A DNA stretch of 64,000 nucleotides, from contig NZ_BNAQ01000001.1 in NCBI RefSeq assembly GCF_014653575.1, positions 1 through 64,000 of the forward strand, written 5' to 3'. The notes beneath the pieces were generated by a model. The model had not been told where the DNA came from and searched no databases. It saw only the letters and a program-made list of their open reading frames with translations. The stretch's first letter is position 1, and the number at the start of each line of letters is the position of its first letter. Both the position numbers and the translations under genes were made by a program. Of the stretch, positions 55,882 to 64,000 are shown piece after piece. The DNA is from Sphingomonas glacialis. Its GTDB lineage: Bacteria; Pseudomonadota; Alphaproteobacteria; Sphingomonadales; Sphingomonadaceae.

Positions 55882-56802
55882 TCACGGCTTCTTCTTGGGC
55901 GGACGCGGCGTGGCCGTCGCCTTGGGCTGCGGCGCGGGGACTGGGATCGGCGGCGCGGGCGGCATGAAAGCGCGCTGGACGAGCGCATAATCGACCGTAT
56001 CGGCCTGCGTGAACGCGCGCGCAATCGCGGCATCGCGTCCACGCCGCAGGACGCGCACGACGGGGACGTCGGGCGGATAGATGCCGCCTGTTCCCGACGT
56101 CACGAACACATCGCCCGGCGCGAAATCGGTCGTCGCCGAAGCGACCGACTTGACGTCGATCAGCCCGTCGCCGCGTCCGGTCGCGAGCGCGGGCACGCCG
56201 TCGCGCGTGCGGCGCACCGGCACGACGCTTTCCGGGTCGCTCAGCAACAGCACGCGGGCGCTGTTTGGCCCCGCCTCGAGCACACGGCCGATCAGCCCCT
56301 CGGGCCCGCGCACCGGCTGGCCGCTTGCGACGCCCTGCCACGATCCAGCGTTGAGCACGGCGACGCGCCGCGTGCTCGACGCCGATGAACTGACGAGCCG
56401 CGCGGTGACGACGGGTTCCGATATCCGTTCGCGGACCTGGAGCAACGCGAGCAGGCGGCGGTTCTCATAGGAGAGCGAGCGCGCGCGCAGAAACAGCGCA
56501 TGCTGCGCGGCAAGCTGCTTGCGCAGCGCGGCGTTCTGGTCGTGCACCGCGAAATAGCTGCCGATCCCGCCGGGAATCGCGCCGATCCCGCGGCCGACGC
56601 CCGCCAGCCCCGACGACAGTGGCGTACTCACTTCGGCGACGCTCGCGCGCAATGCTGCAAAGGCGACGGGGTCCAAAGTCGACAAGGCAAGCAGCACCGC
56701 CCCGACGAGCGACCCCGCTACGGCGACGACATATCCTGCAAAAAGGCTGTATTGCGCCCGCCGCGAAAACCCCGGACGCCGATTGCGAGGCGGCGCCATC
56801 AT
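55882..56802 (-). CDS. mreC: MreC rod-shape-determining protein
   Basis: This is a 306-residue bitopic protein. It has one transmembrane helix (about residues 15-40), a periplasmic coiled coil (about 62-95, LRKQLAAQHALFLRARSL), and two beta-barrel domains with the characteristic GLIGRVLEAGPNSARVLLLSD and DVFVTSGTGGIYPPDVPVV. MreC binds and activates PBP2. The Pro/Lys-rich tail is typical of alphaproteobacterial members. It starts 117 bases after mreB. Confidence 0.95.
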   Translation of the reverse strand: MMAPPRNRRPGFSRRAQYSLFAGYVVAVAGSLVGAVLLALSTLDPVAFAALRASVAEVSTPLSSGLAGVGRGIGAIPGGIGSYFAVHDQNAALRKQLAAQHALFLRARSLSYENRRLLALLQVRERISEPVVTARLVSSSASSTRRVAVLNAGSWQGVASGQPVRGPEGLIGRVLEAGPNSARVLLLSDPESVVPVRRTRDGVPALATGRGDGLIDVKSVASATTDFAPGDVFVTSGTGGIYPPDVPVVRVLRRGRDAAIARAFTQADTVDYALVQRAFMPPAPPIPVPAPQPKATATPRPPKKKP

Positions 56803-56919
56803 ACCCCCATCAAAAAGCCCGAGGGCCAGTAAAAACCTTGTTTCGCCTTACGCGATGTGCCGCGCCCTGAGTAGGGTCAATCCCTCGGCCCAGACCGCGC
56901 AACGGCTCACTTCACCGCG

Positions 56920-57990
<1,071 letters not shown>

Positions 57991-58126
57991 TTAGTGAACT
58001 GCCGACAGGTCGCACAATATCGTGACGTCGCTTACAACCAAGGCGTTCAGCGCGGCGGTGAAACCGCTCTGATACGTGGTGGAATGCGGGTCGCGGGAGG
58101 CCTGCGATTGGGCTAGAGCCTGCACC

Positions 58127-59962
58127 ATGTCAATACGCCGCCTGCCCGAACATCTCGTCAATCGTATCGCTGCCGGTGAAGTGGTCGAAAGGCCCGCCAG
58201 CGCGTTGAAGGAGCTGGTCGAAAATGCGGTCGACGCCGGCGCCACCCGCATCGCTGTGCGCCTGGCGGGCGGGGGAACCGACCTTGTCGAGGTAACCGAC
58301 GACGGCTGCGGCATGACGCCCGAAGACATGGCGCTCGCGCTCGAGCGGCACGCCACTTCGAAGCTTCCCGACGAGGCTATCGAAAACGTCAGCACGCTCG
58401 GTTTTCGCGGCGAGGCGTTGCCCTCGATCGCGAGCGTCGCGCGGATGACGCTCGAGAGCCGGGTGCGCGGTGAAGAAGGCTGGGCGCGCGTCGTCGATAA
58501 CGGTGTGGTCGTGTCCGAAGGCCCCGCCGCGATTCCCCCGGGGACGCGCGTCCGGGTCGAGGCTTTGTTCGAGCGAGTACCCGCGCGGCGCAAGTTCCTG
58601 CGCTCACCGCGTAGCGAGTTCGCCGCGTGCCTCGACGTGGTCAAGCGGCTCGCGATGGCGCGGCCCGATATCGGCTTCTCGGTCGAGCATGACGGGCGGC
58701 GCTCGCTCGGCGTGGCCGGCGGCGAGACGCTCCCCGACCGCGTGGCGGCGCTGACCGATCGCGGGCTGGTCGACAATGGGGTGGGGATCGATTTCGTCCG
58801 CGAGGGGATCGGGCTGGGCGGGATCGCCGGGCTGCCGACCTTCAACCGCGGCGTGGCGGACCATCAATATCTGTTCGTCAACGGGCGGCCGGTGAAGGAT
58901 CGGCTGCTGATCGGCGCGATTCGCGGGGCGTATGCCGAGATGATGCCGCGCGACCGGCACGCCGTGGTGGCGCTGTTTCTCGACGTTCCGCCCGACGCGG
59001 TCGATGTCAACGTCCATCCCGCGAAGACCGAGGTGCGCTTCCGCGATCCGGCGATGGTGCGCGGATTGATCGTCAGTGGCTTGCGGCGGGCCTTGGACGA
59101 GGCGGGACATCGCAGCCAGTCGGCCCCCGAAAGCGCGCTAGCTGCCTGGACGCAAGAGCAAAGCCCCTCCCCTTCAGGGGAGGGGTTGGGGTGGGGCCGT
59201 GTGCCACAAGACGAGGCGCCTGCTTTTTGGTCAGCCGTCCCCACCCCCAACCCCTCCCCTGAAGGGGAGGGGCTTTCACTGGATCAGCGTTCGTACGCGC
59301 TCAACGAGCGCCGCAGCGTCTTCACCCCGCCGCCGCAGGCCCGCGCCGAACCCGCTTATGCCCCCCCGCCCGAAACGATCGACTTCCCGCTCGGCGTCGC
59401 CCGCGGCCAAGTCGCGAAAACCTACATCGTCGCCGAGAGCCCCGACGGGCTGATCCTCGTCGATCAGCACGCCGCGCACGAACGGCTCGTGCTCGAACGG
59501 ATGCGCAAGGCGATGGCGAGCGGCGGCGTCTCCTCGCAGGCGCTGCTCCTCCCCGAAGTGATCGAACTCGACGAACCGGCTTGCGATCGGCTCGAAGCGC
59601 GCGCGGCCGAGCTCAGCGAATTCGGCCTCGATCTCGACCGCTTTGGCCCGCATGCGATGCTGGTGCGCGGCGTGCCCGCAATGCTCGGGCAAAGCGATGT
59701 TACCGGGCTCGTCACCGATCTCGCCGACGAACTCGCCGCGTTCGACGAGGCGCTGTCGCTGCGAGAACGGCTCGACCATGTCGCGGCGACGATGGCCTGC
59801 CACGGCTCGGTCCGCGCCGGGCGGATCCTGTCGGTTGCCGAGATGAACGCGCTCCTGCGCGAAATGGAAGTCACCCCGCATTCTGGGCAGTGCAACCACG
59901 GACGGCCGACGTGGGTGAAGCTCGCACATGGCGATATCGAAAAGCTGTTCGGACGCAAATAG
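58127..59962 (+). CDS. mutL: MutL mismatch repair protein with a repeat-derived insert
   Basis: This is a 611-residue MutL. The N-terminal GHKL ATPase has the motifs LVENAVDAGA (about residues 28-37), DDGCGM and STLGFRGEALPS. The C-terminal dimerisation/endonuclease domain carries DQHA-x2-E-x4-E (DQHAAHERLVLERM) and SGQCNHGRP, so it probably nicks DNA like the endonuclease-type MutL proteins of bacteria lacking MutH. Residues about 345-383, in the flexible linker, are encoded by a palindromic repeat (59160-59276) that keeps the frame. The linker tolerates length changes, so function is probably intact. Confidence 0.96.
   Translation: MSIRRLPEHLVNRIAAGEVVERPASALKELVENAVDAGATRIAVRLAGGGTDLVEVTDDGCGMTPEDMALALERHATSKLPDEAIENVSTLGFRGEALPSIASVARMTLESRVRGEEGWARVVDNGVVVSEGPAAIPPGTRVRVEALFERVPARRKFLRSPRSEFAACLDVVKRLAMARPDIGFSVEHDGRRSLGVAGGETLPDRVAALTDRGLVDNGVGIDFVREGIGLGGIAGLPTFNRGVADHQYLFVNGRPVKDRLLIGAIRGAYAEMMPRDRHAVVALFLDVPPDAVDVNVHPAKTEVRFRDPAMVRGLIVSGLRRALDEAGHRSQSAPESALAAWTQEQSPSPSGEGLGWGRVPQDEAPAFWSAVPTPNPSPEGEGLSLDQRSYALNERRSVFTPPPQARAEPAYAPPPETIDFPLGVARGQVAKTYIVAESPDGLILVDQHAAHERLVLERMRKAMASGGVSSQALLLPEVIELDEPACDRLEARAAELSEFGLDLDRFGPHAMLVRGVPAMLGQSDVTGLVTDLADELAAFDEALSLRERLDHVAATMACHGSVRAGRILSVAEMNALLREMEVTPHSGQCNHGRPTWVKLAHGDIEKLFGRK
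59160..59276. repeat. Mobile palindromic repeat inserted in frame in mutL
   Basis: Two arms of 37 and 38 bases (59160-59196 and 59239-59276) are reverse complements except for one extra C, separated by 42 bases. Each arm has its own inner hairpin of CCCCTCCCCT and AGGGGAGGGG. The unit is 117 bases, exactly 39 codons, and encodes Pro/Ser/Gly-rich segments such as PNPSPEGEGL in the MutL linker. This is the layout of MITE-like or RPE-like palindromic elements that invade coding sequence. Confidence 0.85.
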
Positions 59963-60031
59963 CGGGTCGGCCCGCCGCGCATCAACCGCTTTTCAACGCT
60001 TGGTCTGCTACCGCTCGCCCCGGAGGCGAGG

Positions 60032-60412
60032 ATGTACAAGATCACGGTCGATCGCGGTCATGCGCTGGTCAAGATCGAGATGCGCGCGATGCTCGATGTC
60101 GCCGATAGTGCGCGGCTCGTGTCCGAGCTGAACGCGCAGATCACGGAGGCGCGCCTCGCAAGCTATGCGCTGATCCTCGATATCGCGCAGTGTCCGATCC
60201 AGTCGCAGGAGATGATCGCCGCGATGGGCGAGCATCTGACGAAGATGCAGCGCGTCCGCGCGATCGCGATTGTCACGGGCGCGATGCTCGCGCGGCTGCA
60301 GGTCCGCCGGATCTTCTCGCAGCCCTTTACCCGCTTCACTTCGACCTATGACGAGGCGTTGCGCTGGGTGCTTTCGGGCGTCGAGCCCGGCGGCGCCTCG
60401 ACACCAGGGTGA
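60032..60412 (+). CDS. Hypothetical protein, STAS/SpoIIAA-like fold suspected
   Basis: This is a 126-residue soluble protein beginning MYKITVDRGHALVKIEM. The alternation of strands and helices (ALILDIAQCPIQSQEMI, VRAIAIVTGAMLARLQ) recalls STAS-domain proteins, but no defining motif is clear. It has GGAGG just upstream of the ATG and normal local codon use, so it is probably expressed. It lies 69 bases after mutL and may share its transcript. Function unknown. Confidence 0.65.
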   Translation: MYKITVDRGHALVKIEMRAMLDVADSARLVSELNAQITEARLASYALILDIAQCPIQSQEMIAAMGEHLTKMQRVRAIAIVTGAMLARLQVRRIFSQPFTRFTSTYDEALRWVLSGVEPGGASTPG

Positions 60413-60505
60413 AAGCAAGAAAGCTTTCCAAAAGCTGAACCTTTGCCGGGGTCGCGCATTCTAGAGGCAACCCCTGCAAAACAGTTCAGCAAAGCGATTC
60501 GCCCA

Positions 60506-60583
60506 ATGGCCAAAGTTCTCCCGGTTGTCCTCGCCCTAATCCCGTTCGCAGCGCTCGTCGGCGCGTGCGCCGTGACAGGCTAA
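60506..60583 (+). CDS. Possible 25-residue membrane or lipoprotein-like peptide
   Basis: The frame ATG (60506) to TAA (60581-60583) encodes a lysine-containing start followed by a hydrophobic stretch (VLPVVLALIPFAALVGAC) with a lipobox-like VGAC and four residues after it. It sits directly before a strong terminator. Very short entericidin-like lipoproteins have this form. There is no clear ribosome site, so the call is weak. Confidence 0.35.
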   Translation: MAKVLPVVLALIPFAALVGACAVTG

Positions 60584-60626
60584 ACCCGCTCCGCTCCAGC
60601 CCCCTCTCCCCGGGGCGGAGACCAAG

Positions 60627-60665
60627 AAAAGGGCCGCCCGGATTGCTCCGGACGGCCCTTTTTTT
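60627..60665. terminator. Bidirectional rho-independent terminator
   Basis: A GC-rich hairpin (AAGGGCCG...CCGGA / TCCGG...CGGCCCTT) with one internal mismatch is flanked by AAAA on the left and a T7 run on the right. It ends the plus-strand mutL-side transcripts and, read from the other side, the rpsF-rpsR-rplI operon, whose last stop is at 60687. Confidence 0.85.
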
Positions 60666-60686
60666 GTCGACAGACGCTGCAAAGGC

Positions 60687-61286
60687 TTAGGCCTCTGCGG
60701 TCGCCTCGTCCGAAGTGTTCGACACTTCGGCGGTCGCGCCAGGCTCGGCGTTGGGATCGTAATCCTCGACGAAACCGGCCTCGTCCTTTTCGAACATGGC
60801 TTCCATGACGTTGACGCCATCGGCCTGCATCTTCGCCTCTTCGGGCGAACGGGCGATATTGACCTTGATCGTCACGGCCACTTCCGGGTGGAGCGAAACC
60901 TTGACCTCATAGAGGCCGATCGCCTTGATCGGCTTGTTGAGCACGATCGCCGACTTCGGCACCTTGTGGCCTTCGGCCTCGAGCCCGTCGATCAGATCGC
61001 GAACCGCGACCGAACCGTAGAGCTGACCGGTGTTCGACGACTGACGGATCAGCGTCAGCGTGATGCCGTCGATCGTCTTGGCTTCGACCTCGGCCTCGGT
61101 GCGCTTCACAGCGTTGTCGGCCACGATCTTCTCGCGGTTCTTCTCGAAGACCTTGCGGTTGGCTTCGTTCGAACGCAGCGCCTTCTTGTTCGGCAGGAGG
61201 AAGTTGCGGGCGAACCCGTCCTTCACCTTGACGACGTCGCCGATGTTGCCGAGCTTCTCGACGCGTTCCAGCAGGATGATATCCAT
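60687..61286 (-). CDS. rplI: 50S ribosomal protein L9
   Basis: This is a 199-residue L9. The N-terminal domain starts MDIILLERVEKLGNIGDVV and binds 23S rRNA; a long connecting helix (about residues 40-75) leads to the C-terminal domain ending near 150. An acidic tail (FVEDYDPNAEPGATAEVS) extends beyond it and is common in sphingomonads. It is the third gene of the rpsF-rpsR-rplI operon, 12 bases after rpsR. Confidence 0.97.
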   Translation of the reverse strand: MDIILLERVEKLGNIGDVVKVKDGFARNFLLPNKKALRSNEANRKVFEKNREKIVADNAVKRTEAEVEAKTIDGITLTLIRQSSNTGQLYGSVAVRDLIDGLEAEGHKVPKSAIVLNKPIKAIGLYEVKVSLHPEVAVTIKVNIARSPEEAKMQADGVNVMEAMFEKDEAGFVEDYDPNAEPGATAEVSNTSDEATAEA

Positions 61287-61298
61287 CTGTTGGGCCCC

Positions 61299-61523
61299 TT
61301 ACTTAACGATGTAGGGCAGCAGGCCCAGATGGCGCGAACGCTTGATCGCCTGGGCGAGCTCACGCTGCTTCTTGCCGCTCACCGAAGTGATGCGGCTGGG
61401 AACGATCTTGCCACGCTCGGACACGAAGCCCTGGAGCAACCGGACGTCCTTATAGTCGATCCGGGGGGCATCCTTGGCCGAGAACGGGCAGGACTTGCGG
61501 CGGCGGAAAAATGGGCGTGCCAT
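61299..61523 (-). CDS. rpsR: 30S ribosomal protein S18
   Basis: This is a 74-residue S18 with the family core [19 protein letters not shown] and [20 protein letters not shown] and the usual C-terminal LGLLPYIVK. It forms a heterodimer with S6 on the 30S platform. It lies 14 bases after rpsF. Confidence 0.98.
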   Translation of the reverse strand: MARPFFRRRKSCPFSAKDAPRIDYKDVRLLQGFVSERGKIVPSRITSVSGKKQRELAQAIKRSRHLGLLPYIVK

Positions 61524-61537
61524 TGTCTATAACTCCC

Positions 61538-61972
61538 TTATTCGCCGTCGAAGCTGCGGCGGGGGCGATCTTCACGATCACCACGGTCGGGACGATCGCC
61601 ACGGCCTTCACGGCCGCCCTCGCGGTCGCCACGACGCTCACGGTCGCGGTCCGACTTGCGCATCATGACGCTCGGGCCTTCTTCCGAGGCATCGATCTTG
61701 ACGGTCATGTAGCGGATGATGTCTTCGTTGATCTGCGTCTGGCGCTCCAACTCGGCGATCACGTTACCCGGGGCATCGATCTCGAGCATGACGTAATGCG
61801 CCTTGCGGTTCTTCGCGATCTTGTACGCGAGGCTGCGCAGACCCCAATTCTCGGTCTTGACGACCCGACCTTCGTTGTCGTTGACAATCTTGGTGGCGAT
61901 TTCCGCCAGAGCGTCCACCTGCGCCTGTGCCAGATCCTGGCGCGCAAGGAACACGTGCTCGTATAGAGCCAT
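61538..61972 (-). CDS. rpsF: 30S ribosomal protein S6
   Basis: This is a 144-residue S6. The ferredoxin-like core ([14 protein letters not shown] to about residue 95, including [18 protein letters not shown]) is followed by an Arg/Asp/Gly-rich tail (about 106-144) that is disordered. It is first in the rpsF-rpsR-rplI operon and pairs with S18. The promoter lies in 61973-62158. Confidence 0.97.
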   Translation of the reverse strand: MALYEHVFLARQDLAQAQVDALAEIATKIVNDNEGRVVKTENWGLRSLAYKIAKNRKAHYVMLEIDAPGNVIAELERQTQINEDIIRYMTVKIDASEEGPSVMMRKSDRDRERRGDREGGREGRGDRPDRGDREDRPRRSFDGE

Positions 61973-62158
61973 GTGTCTCGTCTTTCATTCTTGGCCGATC
62001 GCTGACGCCCGCACCATGCGAGACGCCCCTCCGGCTATCTTCAGTAAATTGGCGTCTTCAATAGCAACCGGGGCGGAAATCGTGCGCTCTCCACCCCGAT
62101 CGGTGTGCCATAGCGAAATCGCTGCGGAAGGCAAGCCTCCCGCGCCGGTTCGTGGGTC

Positions 62159-62530
62159 TTAGTTGAACGCGCCGCCAAGCACAGCGCCGATCAGGCCGCC
62201 GCTGAGTGCGACGAGGACGGCGTCGTTCCCCGAGCGCACCCAGTGATAGCCGCGCGGCGGGGCGTAGAGGCGACGGCCGCGATACTGGCGCCAATCGCGG
62301 ATCTCCTGATAATTGTTGGCATAGCGGCGATCGAAGCGCTGGCCGCGCGCCCAGCGACGAGCTTGCTGCGGCCGGACGACGCGACGCTCTGTAACGACGG
62401 TGCGGCCATTGGGCTGCTGACGGATCACTGTGGTGCGGCGCTCGTCGCGCTGCTGGGCCGATGCGCCGGTTGCGGCAAGCGGGCTCAGAATCGACGATGC
62501 AGCGAGGGCTGCGAGAATGAACTTGTTCAT
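62159..62530 (-). CDS. RcnB-family periplasmic protein
   Basis: This is a 123-residue protein with a Sec signal peptide (ending ASA-Q). An Arg/Gln-rich middle is followed by the RcnB domain (WRQYRGRRLYAPPRGYHWVRSGNDAVLVALSGGLI). RcnB was described in Escherichia coli as a periplasmic factor in nickel/cobalt homeostasis; sphingomonads have many paralogues of unclear role. No metal-transport gene is adjacent. Its ATG has AGGAG upstream (revcomp of 62531-62545). Confidence 0.82.
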   Translation of the reverse strand: MNKFILAALAASSILSPLAATGASAQQRDERRTTVIRQQPNGRTVVTERRVVRPQQARRWARGQRFDRRYANNYQEIRDWRQYRGRRLYAPPRGYHWVRSGNDAVLVALSGGLIGAVLGGAFN

Positions 62531-62746
62531 GATGAACTCCTTGTTTCGGACGGCGCCTTAACTCCCGGCGTCGAACCCAATCTAGGAAGCGTTTGTCGCG
62601 CATCCGTGACGACCAGAACCCGAAATGGTCGCAAAGTGTCCCGGCCGGAACGGTCCCGTTCAGCTTGGGTGCTGCCGTGGATGTTGCCCGCCCGGTTCTT
62701 GACGCGGGTTTGGCCGAGCGCCTAACCGCCCGGGCAAAGGAGTATC

Positions 62747-63709
62747 ATGATGCGTGCGTTTATCTTTCCGGGGCAAGGCAGTCAGTCGGTCGGCATGGGC
62801 AAGGCACTCGCCGAAGCCAGTGCGGTTGCACGCGCGGTGTTCCAGGAAGTCGACGATGCGCTCGGTCAGCATCTTTTTCGGCTGATGTCGGATGGTCCTA
62901 AGGAACAGCTCGAGCTGACCGAGAATGCGCAACCGGCGATCATGGCCAACGCGATCGCGACGCTGCGCGTGCTAGAACAAGAGGGCGGCGTCCGCCTTGC
63001 CGACAAGGCCGATTACGTCGCGGGCCATTCGCTCGGGGAATATACCGCGTTGTGCGCGGCCGGCGCCATCGATCTGGCGACGACCGCGCGGCTGCTCAAG
63101 CTGCGCGGCCAGGCGATGCAAGCGGCCGTGCCAGTCGGCGTTGGCGCGATGGCGGCATTGCTCGGCGCGGATCTCGCCAAGGCGCGCGCGATTGCCGAGG
63201 CCGCCGCCGCGGGCCCTACGCTGGAAGGCCGAGACTCATGGGTCTGCACGATCGCCAATGACAACGATGTGTCGCAGGTGGTGATCTCGGGCCACCGCGG
63301 CGCGATCGAACGCGCGGTCGCGCTCGCTAAGGAGATGGGAGCCAAGCGCGCGGTTCTGCTGCAGGTCTCGGCGCCGTTCCACTCCCCGCTGATGCAGGCC
63401 GCCGCCGATGCGATGGAAAAGGCTCTGGCGGAAGCCCGGATCGATGCTCCACTGGTGCCGCTGTTCGCCAATGTGACGGCGACGCCGGTCGGCGACCCCG
63501 ACACGATCCGCCGCCTGTTGGTCGAGCAAGTGACGGGCATGGTGCGCTGGCGCGAATCCGTGCTGGCGCTGCAGGCAGCAGGGGTCGAGCGCTTCGTCGA
63601 ATTCGGCGCGAAGGTACTGACGCCGATGGTCAATCGGATCGCGGGCGATGTCGAGGCGGTCAGCGTGGTGACGATGGACGATGTCGAGGCTTTGATTAAG
63701 GTCCTTTAG
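62747..63709 (+). CDS. fabD: Malonyl-CoA:ACP transacylase
   Basis: This is a 320-residue FabD with the GQGSQ oxyanion-hole motif (residues 9-13), nucleophile Ser95 in GHSLGEY, and the catalytic His in SAPFHSPLM (about 208). It loads malonyl groups on to acyl carrier protein for fatty acid synthesis. AGGAG precedes the ATG. It leads a fab operon with fabG following after 86 bases. Confidence 0.97.
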   Translation: MMRAFIFPGQGSQSVGMGKALAEASAVARAVFQEVDDALGQHLFRLMSDGPKEQLELTENAQPAIMANAIATLRVLEQEGGVRLADKADYVAGHSLGEYTALCAAGAIDLATTARLLKLRGQAMQAAVPVGVGAMAALLGADLAKARAIAEAAAAGPTLEGRDSWVCTIANDNDVSQVVISGHRGAIERAVALAKEMGAKRAVLLQVSAPFHSPLMQAAADAMEKALAEARIDAPLVPLFANVTATPVGDPDTIRRLLVEQVTGMVRWRESVLALQAAGVERFVEFGAKVLTPMVNRIAGDVEAVSVVTMDDVEALIKVL

Positions 63710-63795
63710 GAAGAGACGAAACGGTGAAAGAGGAGTGCGACGGATCGTCAACGATCCCCACTTCTCCGCGTGAATCAAATCTGGTGGAGAGTAGA

Positions 63796-64000
63796 ATGTT
63801 CGACCTAACAGGCATGACCGCGCTCGTGACCGGGGCCTCCGGCGGGATCGGCTCGGCGATCGCTCAGGCGCTGGCGGCGCAGGGTGCGCGGCTTGCGGTT
63901 TCGGGCTCCAACGTCGCCAAGCTCGAGGCGTTTCGCGACAGCCTCGGCGGCGAGCATGTCGCGCTGCCGTGCGATCTGTCGGATGGTGCCGCGGTCGATG
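63796..64000 (+). CDS. fabG: 3-oxoacyl-ACP reductase FabG (3' end outside window)
   Basis: The frame begins MFDLTGMTALVTGASGGIGSAIA, with the SDR cofactor motif TGASGGIG at residues 12-19, and runs off the window after about 68 residues. The position directly after fabD supports FabG, which reduces 3-ketoacyl-ACP with NADPH. GGAGAG lies just upstream of the ATG. The catalytic residues are outside the window. Confidence 0.93.
   Translation, partial: MFDLTGMTALVTGASGGIGSAIAQALAAQGARLAVSGSNVAKLEAFRDSLGGEHVALPCDLSDGAAVD

Noticed and set aside
61973..62060. S6:S18-binding leader motif upstream of rpsF
   Set aside because: The leader is GC-rich and can fold, but I could not place the conserved loop of the known motif with confidence.

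Overview
The window looks like chromosomal DNA of a sphingomonad (Alphaproteobacteria, Sphingomonas-like). The evidence is the very high GC content, several large TonB-dependent receptors, a GH106 rhamnosidase of the type first described in Sphingomonas, the alphaproteobacterial layout of the mreBCD-mrdA-rodA and rpsF-rpsR-rplI operons, and a palindromic repeat inserted inside mutL. No phage, plasmid or CRISPR machinery is visible.

Layout. 1-3.8 kb: a partial secreted alpha/beta hydrolase, a decayed TonB receptor, and an mlaA-cytochrome b561 pair. 3.8-13.3 kb: a tightly packed minus-strand run of nine genes. It opens with an ECF sigma factor, a FecR anti-sigma factor and an STN-type TonB receptor. 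These are followed by a thermostable-hemolysin-family protein, an AMP-ligase fused to a haem-oxygenase-like metal-oxidase domain, an SDR, a TPR-like periplasmic protein, a SAM methyltransferase and a polytopic membrane protein. I read this as a cell-surface-signalling unit driving an undescribed biosynthetic pathway. 14-14.9 kb: a shattered LysR regulator gene.

14.9-38.9 kb: a glycoside-utilisation locus. It encodes two MFS transporters, a predicted C-glycoside deglycosidase alpha/beta pair, GH43, GH1, GH3 and GH106 glycosidases, and a GMC glycoside-3-oxidase with its Tat-exported small subunit. It also has a second sugar isomerase-like protein, a Gfo/Idh oxidoreductase, a TonB receptor, a Rieske oxygenase, an LLM flavin monooxygenase with an FMN reductase, and two TetR regulators. 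Related palindromes (AGAAC-N4-GTTCT) lie at four of the operon starts and suggest one TetR regulon. The model is that the receptor brings plant aryl glycosides into the periplasm, where exo-glycosidases trim them and the sugar 3-OH is oxidised. The 3-keto glycoside then enters the cytoplasm, its C- or O-glycosidic bond is eliminated, and the aglycone is oxidised by the oxygenases.

39.0-40.2 kb: a degenerate IS3-family element marks the end of that locus. 40.6-51.6 kb: an amidohydrolase with a TolB propeller, a secreted alpha/beta hydrolase, and a 5-oxoproline module (fused 5-oxoprolinase, DUF969 and DUF979 transporter subunits, DUF2891). 52-64 kb: core genome, with tRNA-Lys(CTT), the rod-shape/cell-wall operon mreB-mreC-mreD-mrdA-rodA, mutL, rpsF-rpsR-rplI, an RcnB-like protein, fabD and the start of fabG.
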